Of a stretch of DNA of 64,000 nt, positions 11,546 through 21,340 are shown piece by piece. The DNA is from Lepeophtheirus salmonis (lineage: Eukaryota > Arthropoda > Copepoda > Siphonostomatoida > Caligidae), in NCBI RefSeq assembly GCF_016086655.4, contig NC_052134.2:12338001-12402000 (forward strand), in the 5' to 3' direction. Positions within the stretch are counted from its first letter, which is position 1, and each line of letters starts with the position of its first letter. Position numbers and translations under genes: made by a program. A model generated the notes under the pieces. That model ran no database searches. It was given only the letters and a program-made list of their open reading frames with translations, and was not told the origin of the DNA.

Positions 11546-13270
11546 ATTTTTTTCTTCTTTCTGTTTTTGGTTGAATGGTTGAGTGATACAATTATGGTTG
11601 TTATGTGAAACATAGCAAGGAAGAAAATATTAAAAAGATGACTATTTTGTTTGCAGATGGTTATTTTTAGGATTTTCCTCAAAATATCAACAGATTGTAA
11701 AAACAATAACAATATTAACAACCTTGGAAATTGAATGTGAGAATGAACGAATAAAGTTTTTTATCTAACCTGTAATAATCTCATTATAGCACAAATGATA
11801 ATCAGGCAATTAATAAGTTTTTATACAAGTAAAGTAGGTTCCAACAAGGCCTTATACCCTCATACAAATTAATTATAGGAAAACAGGCTCTCATTTACTA
11901 TTTTATTCACATTGTACGACTCAGAACATATCAAAAGTAGATTTGATCCCTTAAGGCAAAAGTTTCCACAAAGCTTGTCGAATGAATGGGGGCCAAGCCC
12001 CCAAACCCTCAAGAATGGGTTATATGAACATGTATATTTTACGTACAAAGTACTAGGTACTCAAATCTGCGTATTTTTCAAAAATCTTTAAATTGTCACT
12101 GAGGCCAAGGTTAATAGAAATACAAGCTTATACTCCAAACATTAGTCCAGTTAAGAAATCCGGAGTGCGCTCCTGGTTTAGCTCCTTTTTTAAATCAATG
12201 AACCCGCTCCCACTCAAGTAAAAATGAGTGGCACGCATTTTTTTGCTCGTATAGGTGTGTATTTGAAATTTGATAACTCTTTATTATTGCAATAAAAATT
12301 CAATATATTGCAAGTTCAAGTTTGCCGTACAATTTTTGACAATCATACATCATTTGCAATATCTTATAATAATCCAAATGATTGGTTTAATTAAAATAGT
12401 TGTGTCAAGACATTTTTTATTTGTTTTTTGATGTGCTTTAGGCATAAAAAGTGGGATTTACTGTCCTAGGGAACATGTATTTACGAGCTTTCGTGCAATT
12501 TAATAAAGTTAAGCTTGATAGTTAGGTTGAGCTTATATAAAGGTCTCTCAAGTTTTTGAAACTATGCTTGCCTGAGATTTTGAGATCTTATGTCAATTTA
12601 CTAAATTAAAAAGATCAAAGGTCAACTTCTTCTCAATTTTTATTTTAGCGTGTGTACTAGGGTGTCCACTTTTCATGATAACTTGTTTATTCGATCTTCT
12701 TTTGTATTAGAATGAAAATAAATATGGGTCTAAAATTTCAGTCTTTGAAGGGCGTTTTTTGACCTCTATAGCTACTTGAAAATGACTTTTTTAACGACAT
12801 TCTCTACTTGTGAAGGAATTCAGAAGTTTAAAGTTATGCTTCTGAATATCAGGTGTTTGAATTTTAAAGTTATGCTCAAACAATCAAAACCACTTTTCTG
12901 ACCTCAAAATTGAATCAAATAAGTATCGGAGCTGACTGCTGAATTGATTGTAATTGGCTTAAGTAATAGAAATTACTGTTAAGTGGAATGCCAAACACAA
13001 ATATACACATAGTTGGACAACGGATGATAAGGCAAACTGTTTATGAAGTATGAGAAGAAATAAAAATGTATGTCGTAGAAAAATTATTCAATATTTCTGA
13101 AGGCTATCAAACTTCCATGCAAATACCATAACGAGTATTTTTAATATTTGTAATACATATTTTGGATACTTTTGGATTGATTTTTCCTAAATAAATTCAA
13201 TTATATTTAAAATTTGATTGAACATCCGTGCATGGTCATAAAAGACAAAGCGTATCCCTGAGGATTTGTT
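11546..13270. other. Non-coding AT-rich stretch, nothing recognised
   Basis: I see no conserved ORF, TIR pair or tandem array. Two short ORFs in the region lack any recognisable motif. Confidence 0.4.
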
Positions 13271-13274
13271 GCAG

Positions 13275-13425
13275 AATTATTATTGTAAGACCTTTTTGGG
13301 CTCAGAGTAGAATTGGGGATTTATATCGGAGTAATTCTAGTAAATGTCTTGTTAATATCCTTTTTCCCTTGCTCTCTTGTCACAGCTGAGTGTAGCTGAT
13401 CTAATGAAACGTCATGAATATCATT
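13275..13425 (-). repeat. Family-D MITE copy (partial)
   Basis: TTGTAAGACCTTTTTGGGCT, then CAGAGTAGAATTGGGGAT and AGCTGATCTAATGAAACGTC match the central part of the family-D elements. Ends are lost. Confidence 0.55.
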
Positions 13426-13479
13426 ATTTATCTCCTCCTTTCAATAATCACCAATAATTACCAAGAATTTTGGGGCTTT

Positions 13480-13790
13480 ATTCTGTTTCTTTTGGTTGCC
13501 TGTCGAGGGGAAGGCTTGCAGGGTCTGTCATCCGAACACCAAGGCCCTCAAAACCAATGTCAGTCAGCATTGGGACGTCATGACAGAGTACTACTTCTGC
13601 CACCGCCTTGAAGCCATCATTGTCGCTAATGGGAGCTACATGAATGATTAAGAGAGCTCATACACACATCTATTTATAGTATTAATTTTGTTGAAATTAT
13701 ATTTTCAATTAATAGATTAGTTGTAATTTAAAATCCAAAGTGTTCAGAATTTAATGGGCTACTAGGTAACTATCGCATAAAGCCTCATAA
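13480..13790 (+). pseudogene. mariner-type transposase 3' end plus TIR-like tail
   Basis: The plus strand reads ALKTNVSQHWD, then FCHRLEAIIVANGSYMND, the usual mariner C-terminus. It is followed after about 100 bp by CCAAAGTGTTCAGAATTTAA, which resembles the reverse complement of the end sequence at about 21,060 (CTGAACACTTTGAATTTTAA). The two remnants therefore belong to one family in opposite orientation. Confidence 0.65.
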
Positions 13791-13964
13791 CATCTAACAA
13801 TATTTATATCGGTTGAACTCATAGAGATTAAAAACATAGAGTGATCATGTGTAGAAGGAGTTGAGGACGTCAAAGTTAATCAAAACATTAAAATTGTAGT
13901 ACAAATAAATAGGTATGTTAACTACATACCCTTAGAGGGCGCATAACCATATAAATAATTGTAT

Positions 13965-14110
13965 TTACCTCCACAACGAAGTTGAACGGAGGTTATGTTT
14001 TTCCCTCAATATGTTTGTCTGTTTGTCACAAGGATTACCCTAAAAGTTAAAGATCAATTTTGCTCTAACTTGGTACGAAGATTATATTGGGTCACAGTAA
14101 GAGGCCTTTA
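13965..14110 (+). repeat. Widely conserved 'GGAGGTTATGTTTTT' repeat
   Basis: The sequence ACCTCCACAACGAAGTTGAA is followed by CGGAGGTTATGTTTTTCCCT and TGTTTGTCTGTTTGTCACAA. From general knowledge, repeats of this form (GGAGGTTATGTTTT...GTTTGTCTGTTTGTC...AAGATTAC) occur in many unrelated animal genomes. I cannot name the superfamily. Confidence 0.4.
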
Positions 14111-14137
14111 AATTAAATTAAAGTGAGTATGAGTAAA

Positions 14138-15265
14138 CAGGGGCGACCGCAGGAGGTGAGTTGGAGGGGCTATAGCCCCCCCCCCCAAGTAATTTTTCCT
14201 TTTTACTACAATTTTTTTTTAAATTTTTGTCTCAATAGCAATAAATTTTTGAATTTATATATTTGAAATTATATTTTTGAAATTTTTTTTGAATAGCTAT
14301 GGAATTTGGAATTTTTTTTTCAATAAAATTCCAAATATCAATCCCCCCCCCCTAAAAAGAAATATATATACAGGGAGCGGGGATCAAATTGTCGCCTACT
14401 TTAAACGTTGATAACTTGAAGACGACATTATCAAATAAAAACCGGTTACCAAATAGGAAAGCTATTCTCGTCAGCTGACGAAACGTAGCTCAGTTAGTAT
14501 CATCCCGTCATCATATGAGGAGATAAAGAGCTATAAGTGGAACGAGGAGCTTTCGAGGTCCGCCGTAGTCATGGTGAAAATCTCCTATTCAACGATTGCT
14601 TCAACCTTAGGAGTGAATTTACGGACTGTTCAGCGTATCCGTAAGAAGCTAGAGGACACCTGGGATGTTGATGCCTCCATAAAGAGGGCACCCAAGGAGG
14701 AGGGCGCCGACAGGAAGGTCAGGGACACCGACTTTGTCGACAAGGTGAAGAAGATGGTTGAGGATAACCCTACCAGGTCCATGAAGGCCGGAGACAACCC
14801 CTGGGTGTGGCAACAGGACTCAGCACCCTGCCATGTGTCCAAAATCTCCATGCAGTGGTTAACCGAGAACTGTTATGACGTCGTAACCAAGGATTTGTAG
14901 CCTCCTAACTCTCCCGACCTTAATCCTTTGGACTATTTTGTCTGGGGCTATGTCGAGAGACATACCAACAGACATCCTCATAGCACCAAGGCCAGCCTGA
15001 TGGACTCCATCAAGGAGGTATTCGGCAACATGGACAATGAGATGGTCAGAAGAGCCTGCAGCTGGTTCAGAGGCCGTATTGAGGCAGTTATTGATACCAA
15101 CGGTGATTATATCGAATGAAAGGCTACTCTATACCTATATGCTCGTCATAGTTTTGATTTTCAATAAAAAAGTTAAAAAATGTATATTTTGTGTTGTTTT
15201 GTAGAAAAATATTTTGCCGACAATTTGATCCCAGCTCCCTTTATACAAGCCTGCGGAAGCCCCTG
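14138..15265. mobile_element. Family-A MITE, interrupted by a mariner
   Basis: The left end CAGGGGCGACCGCAGGAGG and right end CCTGCGGAAGCCCCTG are inverted. Flanks GTAAA (left) and TTAAA (right) form an imperfect 5-bp duplication. The interior is T-rich and A-rich with a GTAGCCCCCCC-like block, as in other family-A copies. A TA-flanked mariner (14,371-15,241) sits inside it, so the mariner is the younger insertion. Confidence 0.75.
14371..15241 (+). mobile_element. Internally deleted mariner, nearly intact frame
   Basis: TIRs CAGGGAGCGGGGATCAAATT and (reverse complement of the right end) AAGGGAGCTGGGATCAAATT are flanked by TA on both sides. The ORF from ATG 14,571 encodes an N-terminal helix-turn-helix (TIASTLGVNLRTVQRIRKK). 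At residue about 73 (MKAGDNPW) it jumps to WVWQQDSAPCHVSKISMQW, the second catalytic Asp, so the segment with the first Asp is deleted in frame. A TAG replaces the W of the WPPNSPDLNPLDYFVWG motif (14,898-14,900). The frame then continues to a normal C-terminus at 15,119. This is a recent, non-autonomous copy. Confidence 0.88.
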
Positions 15266-15529
15266 TTAAAATATTTGTTTATAAGTTGAATATTCAAAAA
15301 TGTATTCATAAAGTCATATGGAAACAATACATCGCCCAAAAAATTATCAACAGGTTATCCGTATAGATAAATATGTATACAACTGTATATACTGTAGTGT
15401 CTGTCAGCTATGATAAATTTTCAAATTAGTAAAAGCATCAATTTTTATACGGCTCCTTTGCCAACTTTGCTAATTATTAATATTTTTTGAAAGGTTCATT
15501 TATACAATAGAAAAAATAGCATGAACAGT

Positions 15530-15830
15530 GATGCTAATTGGTAGTATTTTGGGCCTGTTAAAAAATGAAGCCGAAAATGAACATGGTAACCCTGACATTT
15601 TGAATAATGCTTTGGAAGAGAGCAGCCTATCTGTCATGACGTTTCATTAGATCAGTTAGGAACAGCTGTGATAAGTGGGAGAAGGAAATAAATAAGGGCA
15701 TAGGGAAGAATTACTTCGATGTCAATCCTTAATTCTACTCTGACTGAAACTAGGACTTGCAATTATAAATATGCAACAAATCCTCAGTGATACTCTCCGT
15801 CTGTTATGAGACCACGCAAATGTTCAATCC
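15530..15830 (+). repeat. Family-D MITE copy (partial)
   Basis: Blocks include GTAACCCTGACATTTTGAAT, TGTCATGACGTTTCATTAGA and AATTCTACTCTGACTGAAAC, in the order seen at 34,093-34,450. The left TIR is eroded. Confidence 0.6.
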
Positions 15831-16222
15831 GGTTTCGTATATATAAATTTGTATGAAGTACAAAAGAAAGTTCATTCCTCAGGAATGAAATTATAATGAT
15901 AAGAGCTTAGGAAAAGAAAATTCACACTTCAATTTGCAAACTTTAAAACACCGGACGAGCTAAAAAATACAACCAATACGTATTACTGCACATGACACAT
16001 ATAATATAGGAGCCTGTCCATCTAAAAAGTTAAAAAAAATGATTTTTTATGCGAATAATTTTAATCCATTATACATTATGTAGGTACATGTTGAGGGCAT
16101 GTCAGTATGAAACAATCCCTCTCTTCTACCTCCGGTCTCATCTCCAGTCCACAGATTGACTCCAAGACCTCCTCCCTTGATACTACATCAAAGGCAAAAC
16201 GCACAATCTCCTTCACATAATG

Positions 16223-16430
16223 CAGGGGCGTCCGCAGGATTATATTTGTAATTATTAAATTGTAATTAAAAAATAAATTTTTTTCATAAATTGTATTTTT
16301 TGATACAAAATTTATTTATAAAATATTTTTGAAAAAAATCAAAAATCCACATCTATTTAAATATTAAATTGTTTTGAAAAAAAATTCAAATATTAAACTT
16401 TCAGGTAAAAAACCAAAATGTAGTGACTGC
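16223..16430 (+). repeat. Family-A MITE, left end and body
   Basis: It starts with CAGGGGCGTCCGCAGGATTA and continues into the typical AAATTTTTTT / AAAAAATTC body. A right terminal repeat was not found, so the copy is truncated. Confidence 0.6.
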
Positions 16431-16612
16431 AATATATATTTATTTTATATTAATATCAATAAGGGGATTTTCTAGTGTTTGTAATCTGTTCTTCTTTTCT
16501 ATTTTGTGTATCTCTTGTTATTATATTTGAAGAGTGAGTAATAAATTAGCACTCAGCATGTACGCAAGTGAGTTTTCTTTTGAGGTGTCCAAGGACATTA
16601 CATATATATGTA

Positions 16613-16850
16613 TAAGTAATTATGAAAATTGCGTCTATTTTGAGTATGTTAAAAAAAAAGAAACCGAAAATTAATATGGTAACCCTGACAATTTGAAACA
16701 TGCTTCCTAAGAGAGTGGCTTGGCTGTCATGACATTTCGTTAGATCAGCTGTGACAAGGGAGAAGAGGAAGAAGGAAATAAACAAGCACATGGGCAAGAA
16801 TTACTCCAATACAATCCTAAATTCTACTCTGTGTCCAAAAAGGACATACC
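16613..16850 (+). repeat. Family-D MITE copy
   Basis: GTAACCCTGACAATTTGAAA, GTCATGACATTTCGTTAGAT, CAGCTGTGACAAGGG and AAATTCTACTCTGTGTCC are colinear with the complete copy at 34,093-34,450. The left end ATTATGAAAATTGCGTCTAT is a decayed TIR. Confidence 0.6.
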
Positions 16851-17214
16851 ATTTTAACTCTAATGACGTTATCTTGGCATCTCTGAGACTCGAACAGAGA
16901 TAGCAGTTTAGCGTTTTTTTAAGCAGTGAAAAATTAAATTTGGCCTTTATTTATATTTGGTCTAAAATTGAAATAAATGTTAATTAATAGTTTTGTTTTA
17001 AATAGGCATTTTTCAGGTGGCAAAATGGCCCATTATATTTTTAATTTATATTCTATTCAGATAATCAAACTATAGTATGATAAGAAATTGTCACAAGAGA
17101 CTCCATTTCATATTGCAAAATATAACTCAGGCAACAGGTTTTGCAGATGGATCAAAATCTGAGTATCCTGAGAATCAAGGAATATATAAAAATACCAGCC
17201 CACAGGTTACGTAA

Positions 17215-17409
17215 TTTAACCGTTTGTCCGCGAGGTGGATTAAAATTCCTCGCCGCCGCTATCCTGAGTATCAAGGACCTTTATTTTATCCTATGATACA
17301 CCCCGACCTACGGGTTGTGCAAGTGAATCCCTGGTACAGAAGGAGTATTAATTCAATTTTAGAAGAAATATGTTCCTTTAATTGGTTAGATGATGTAACA
17401 CTGATTTAG
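17215..17409 (+). CDS. Orphan ORF, possible last exon of an unknown gene
   Basis: The frame is open from 17,215 to a TAG at 17,407-17,409 and encodes RWIKIPRRRYPEYQGPLFYP, then MIHPDLRVVQVNPWYRRSIN and a C-terminal EEICSFNWLDDV. The composition (Trp, Pro, Tyr, Arg rich; less AT-biased codons than its surroundings) looks protein-like, but I do not recognise a family. A second overlapping frame from ATG 17,147 encodes about 49 residues (MDQNLSILRIKEYIKIPAHR and on). Upstream, GAGTATCCTGAGAATCAAGG (17,161-17,180) nearly repeats the coding TATCCTGAGTATCAAGGA at 17,260, so a short segment was duplicated. No upstream exon was identified. It could be a gene fragment in a repeat. Confidence 0.3.
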   Translation, partial: FNRLSARWIKIPRRRYPEYQGPLFYPMIHPDLRVVQVNPWYRRSINSILEEICSFNWLDDVTLI

Positions 17410-18080
17410 TATAAGTAAACATTAGAATGTTACGATTACTCCATCTAACCTAAGAATCTTTTTTTGGTGAAATCCATTAACATAAAGTATATTTCTTTCT
17501 CCGGAATCTCCAGGGCGCGAACGTACACACATTTAATTTTTCAAGGAAACTACTTAAAAATGCTATTATATCATGATTTTCACCTATGTAACTCTGAAAT
17601 GATATTTTTTGAGGTTTTTACTCCCCATTATATTATCTTTCATTATTTAGAAATATACTCTAAAATTAGCACATTATTTCAATTATATATAAAATATTTT
17701 ATTTCTATACGGTTATCTTGGGTTCCCAATATCTAAATAGCTAGCGATTGGGAAAATATAAAAATATAAGTAACTATTGCCTAATATTTCATTTGTACGA
17801 GTAGTCTTTCTCTTATGAACTCCTAAACTCTTGCTATAAACATTTCATTTACAAGTCGTTCTATATACAATGAAAATTAAAGACCTGTATATTTGCCTCG
17901 AATTTCATGAACATTTTACCCTAAGCTCAGACCTTAATTAAATAGGATACCGTTTTATTTTTACACATTACTGAGGCTAAAACAATGAGTAACCAAATGT
18001 TTTAATAGCTATTAAAACATTATTATTTGTTGAAATGAGAACATCGTTAACTTTATTGTATCTCGCAACCTATAGTCCTT
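17410..18080. other. AT-rich non-coding stretch
   Basis: I see no recognised gene or element. The ORF at 17,464-17,736 is Ile/Tyr/Phe-rich translation of AT-rich DNA without motifs. Confidence 0.4.
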
Positions 18081-18195
18081 AAAGAAACAGGAAAAAAAGG
18101 CCAAAAAACAGCTGGTATTTAGCCTATTCTTCAATCTATATAAGTATTATTCAATAATTGTTCACAGCTTAATAAGAACTAATTCATATCTAACC

Positions 18196-18590
18196 CAGGG
18201 GCGTTTGCAGGGTTATATATAGATATATATTAATTTTTTTATGAGAGGGGGGGGGGTGAGTTTTTAATTTTTTTTTCAAAAATCTATAGCTACTCACAAA
18301 AAAATTAAAAAACCCATTGCTATTCAAAGAAAGTTTAATTTTTTGGAAAAAAATTCAAAGGATAAATTTTTTGAAAAAAATTTCAAAAATCCATAGCTAC
18401 TCACAAAAAATTTCAATAATTTACAACTATTCAAGGAAAATTAAATTTTTTGGAAAGAAATTTCAAATGTTAAATTTCTTGAATAAAATTTCAAAATCCA
18501 TATCACTCACAAAAAATTTCAAAAATTTATAATTACTCTCAGAAAATTTAATTTTTTGGAAAAAAAAATCAAATATTAAACAGCTACAGC
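18196..18590 (+). repeat. Family-A MITE, left end and extended body
   Basis: CAGGGGCGTTTGCAGGGTTA is followed by a G-run (GAGGGGGGGGGGTGAG) and four or five similar modules of AATTTTTTGGAAAAAAATTC / ATAGCTACTCACAAAAAATT. The right end is missing. The modules of about 100 bp are direct repeats within the body. Confidence 0.6.
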
Positions 18591-18897
18591 TACAATCAAT
18601 GTTAAGAATACTTATTAGAGGAAAATGAGAAGAAACATCGGCAGCTCTGTTCTTAGTGAAGTAACGTCGATTGAAATAACAACGCGAAGCAACGGAACCG
18701 AACGTTCCTGGACTTGTATGACCATTTTACTGTACCGTCTTACCCGTGAGACTCGCTACCAGTTGTAGAGTAAAATCGGTTAATCTACAAGTACTTATGT
18801 GTACTTATTAAGCTCTAACCAGTGATAGTTTTGAGTCAGTTAAAGTTCATACTTGAGATGTAAAATAGTCTAAAGATAACCATTAGTGTTATAAATA

Positions 18898-19191
18898 ATG
18901 TCGAAATTCGATGTATCATCGATAATAAAACATCAGGAAGTTTTTACTCGAACTCATAAACAGCTCCGGTATCAGCGTTACATCAATATTTTTTGGCAAC
19001 GTTTGAGTTCTCAACTCTTGGCTCATAATATTGTTCTGATCGTTGATTTAAGGAATTCTAATTATTTTTTGTTAAGCAACAAACAAATTGAGTATTATAA
19101 GAGGATAGTTGGGCTGTTAGATACTATCGTAATTGGTGAACTTCCAATTAACATCAAGCTAAAAAAAATTTCGATCAGAAGGAAAGGTTGA
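18898..19191 (+). CDS. Small hypothetical protein, 97 aa
   Basis: It starts at an ATG preceded by AT-rich sequence (TTATAAATAATG) and stops at TGA 19,189-19,191. The product begins MSKFDVSSIIKHQEVF, is basic, and carries alternating hydrophobic stretches (LLAHNIVLIVDLRNSNYFLL, then IVGLLDTIVIGELP). It ends with a Lys/Arg tail. I recognise no family. An AATAAA lies within 15 bases after the stop, but that segment (GGTTGAGAGATACAATAAA) matches the end of repeat family C, so the signal may belong to a repeat. The upstream 300 bases are unusually GC-balanced for this window. It could be a real single-exon gene, a terminal exon or a chance ORF. Confidence 0.4.
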   Translation: MSKFDVSSIIKHQEVFTRTHKQLRYQRYINIFWQRLSSQLLAHNIVLIVDLRNSNYFLLSNKQIEYYKRIVGLLDTIVIGELPINIKLKKISIRRKG

Positions 19192-19437
19192 GAGATACAA
19201 TAAAGAACTGTCCCTATTTTTCAAAAGAGAATAATTGTTATATTTGAATATCGTGATATTAACGTGATGTGGAAAGTGAAAATGATTTTTTGACTTTTTT
19301 TTAATGTATTCTTATCTCATTATGGATCACCCGTGGAGTTGAGCTTCAGGCTGAAGTCAAACCAATAATTAATTTTTTCTATAGCGATCATAAAGAGTAT
19401 AATATGTGTCCTCAAATTTTATTGACGAAATTCTGTA

Positions 19438-19440
<3 letters not shown>

Positions 19441-19490
<50 letters not shown>
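19441..19490 (+). repeat. Homopolymer A tract of about 50 bases
   Basis: An uninterrupted adenine run. No AATAAA is placed 10-30 bases upstream and no retrotransposed cDNA is recognisable immediately before it, so I treat it as a simple repeat. Confidence 0.8.
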
Positions 19491-19494
<4 letters not shown>

Positions 19495-19689
19495 TTTTAA
19501 GGTCTTTACATAGATAAATATTTTTATGGAATACATACTTCGGGGCTTTCATGATTCTTTTTCTAAGTTTAACAGTGCACTAAAATTATTTCATGGTCAT
19601 TTAATAAGTTTTAAGTATACATAAATTCATTGGATTGTCTCTTCCAATAATATGGAATGATTTTTCTCCACATTTTCACGGATTTTGCG

Positions 19690-19940
19690 AAGGTTAATAT
19701 ATGTAAGTCCCTATTGGACTCAGTGTAGAATTGAAGATCGAAAACAGAGTAAATTCTGCCTATGTCCTTGCTTGATACGGAGTGGGACTTGTGTTTATTT
19801 CTAGTGAGATAATCGGTAGAATTTTGGGCATGTTAAAAAAAATTATGGTAAACCTCATAATTTGAAGCTTGTTTTAGAGGAGAGCAGCTTACCTGTCATG
19901 ATATTTCATTAGATCAGCTACAAGCAGCTTTGATATGGGG
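19690..19940. repeat. Family-D MITE pieces
   Basis: Two family-D fragments meet here: GTAAGTCCCTATTGGACTCA in minus orientation and GTCATGATATTTCATTAGAT plus AGCTACAAGCAGCTTTGATA in plus orientation. They immediately precede the family-A element at 19,940. Confidence 0.5.
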
Positions 19941-20503
19941 GGAGGGTAAACTTATTTTTGGTTAACTGTCGATTTTTGAATTTTTTTCCAAAAAATGTAA
20001 TACTTGAAATGTAATTTGTGAAATTTTTTTCCTACAAATTTAATTTTTTGAGAATAGCAATGGACTTTCGAATATTTGTTCGAAAAAATTAATTTCTGTG
20101 TGAACAGCTATGAACTTTTCAACTTTTTTTTAATATTTGAAATTTAATTTTTCAAATTTTTTTCCAAAAAATTTAATTTGCAAAATTTTTTCCCGAAAAA
20201 TTTAATTTTTTGATTTTTGTAAAAAAAAATCAAACAGCCAAGCCCCCCTACTATACATATTTTATTGACCCTTACTGTACCTGCTACTACTGGCCGTATC
20301 ATTGATGAGATCATTCGTATCTTGGACTCCCTCAAATTGACTGCAGAAAAGAAAGTTGCCACTCCAGTTAATTGGACCCAAGGAAGCGATTGTATGGTTA
20401 TTCCTTCCATTTCGGAGGAGGAAGCCAAGAAGTTATTCCCAGAGCATAAGTCTCACAAAGTTACCTCTGGGAAAATATATATGTAATCCTGCGGACACCA
20501 CTG
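19940..20503. mobile_element. Family-A MITE carrying a peroxiredoxin-6 fragment
   Basis: The body (alternating AATTTTTTT/AAAAAATT modules with GAATAGCAATGGACTT and GAACAGCTATGAAC) ends in CCAAGCCCCCCTA. In an ordinary copy (for example 58,063-58,100) this is followed within a few bases by ATATAATC.TGC.GACGCCCCT. Here about 210 bases of peroxiredoxin-6 coding sequence intervene before the terminal GTAATCCTGCGGACACCACT. The left end is eroded. The structure is that of a Pack-MITE (a MITE with captured host-gene sequence). Confidence 0.65.
20283..20474 (+). pseudogene. Peroxiredoxin-6 3' fragment (transduplicate)
   Basis: It encodes most of the C-terminal domain of peroxiredoxin-6 (LDSLKLTAEKKVATPVNWTQ, then GSDCMVIPSISEEEAKKLFP). 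It corresponds to the gene at 28,257-28,919, read from its minus strand. By eye there are about six differences over 192 aligned bases, with a central run of about 130 identical bases, so the duplication is recent. It lacks the peroxidatic-cysteine half, a start and a promoter, so it cannot make the enzyme. It lies inside the family-A MITE described at 19,940-20,503. Confidence 0.9.
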
Positions 20504-21029
20504 GATTTACTTATTTGCCTAATTACCAAATGATTTAGACCCTTTTATCTGGGGTTTTTTTGGGGGGAAAAAGGATGCATGATACAAAAAATTAACTAAT
20601 TGCAAAATTTATAGCTATTATTTTATACAATACACGCGATCTCATCAAAACGGATGGGTACTAATTTGATTCCCAAAATTTGCATAAAATAATGAATGTT
20701 TCATTGTTTGAAAAAAAAGAAAAAAAATTACCATACGAATAACAAATTATAACTTGTTGAAAGCCCAAACTCAATACTTATTATTTTAAAACAAGACTAT
20801 ATTTTTCTTAATGTTCTAGCAGTATTTTTAGCAATTGAATTTTAATTTTTATGGGGGCAAAATAAATGAAATAGTTACAAAATGAATTCAAAATTTCAAT
20901 GATGTAATCTTTTCACTGCTTATCACGTAATTAAATTGGTTTGGTTCCCGGAGTTTAATTTTTTTCACAAGCTGAGGATTAAAATCAAGGCTTCTCAAAC
21001 TGTAAAGCGATCCCTATAAATGGAACAGG

Positions 21030-21340
21030 AGTACAGATGCTCAAATACGAAGCGGTACATTAAAATCTGAACACTTTGAATTTTAAAATTCAGCAGGGTA
21101 TAATTTATTAATTAACAATATAATTTCAACAAAATTAATATTATAAATATATGTGTCTCTGAGCTCTCTTAATCATTAATTTAACCATCCTTAGCAACAA
21201 TGATGGCTTCCAGGCGGGGGTGGAAGGCCTGCTGTACGCTGCGATGTAGTCCTCTACTATGGGCCTTCTCCTCAACATCCCCACAAATGGTATAATCGAT
21301 GGAGTTGTCATCAGGGCTATAAGGGGCTAAAAATATAAGT
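21030..21340 (-). pseudogene. mariner-type transposase 3' end, minus strand
   Basis: Minus-strand translation gives HPRLEAIIVAKDG, a stop and IND, the normal mariner C-terminus, followed by a 3' flank ending near CTGAACACTTTGAATTTTAA. The same family appears on the plus strand at 13,480-13,790. The catalytic region is absent. Confidence 0.65.

Noticed and set aside
16546..16797. 83-codon minus-strand ORF
   Set aside because: It lies across a family-D MITE copy and has no protein motif.
19200..19490. Retrocopy ending in the 50-base A tract
   Set aside because: No AATAAA at the right distance and no recognisable cDNA sequence before the tract.
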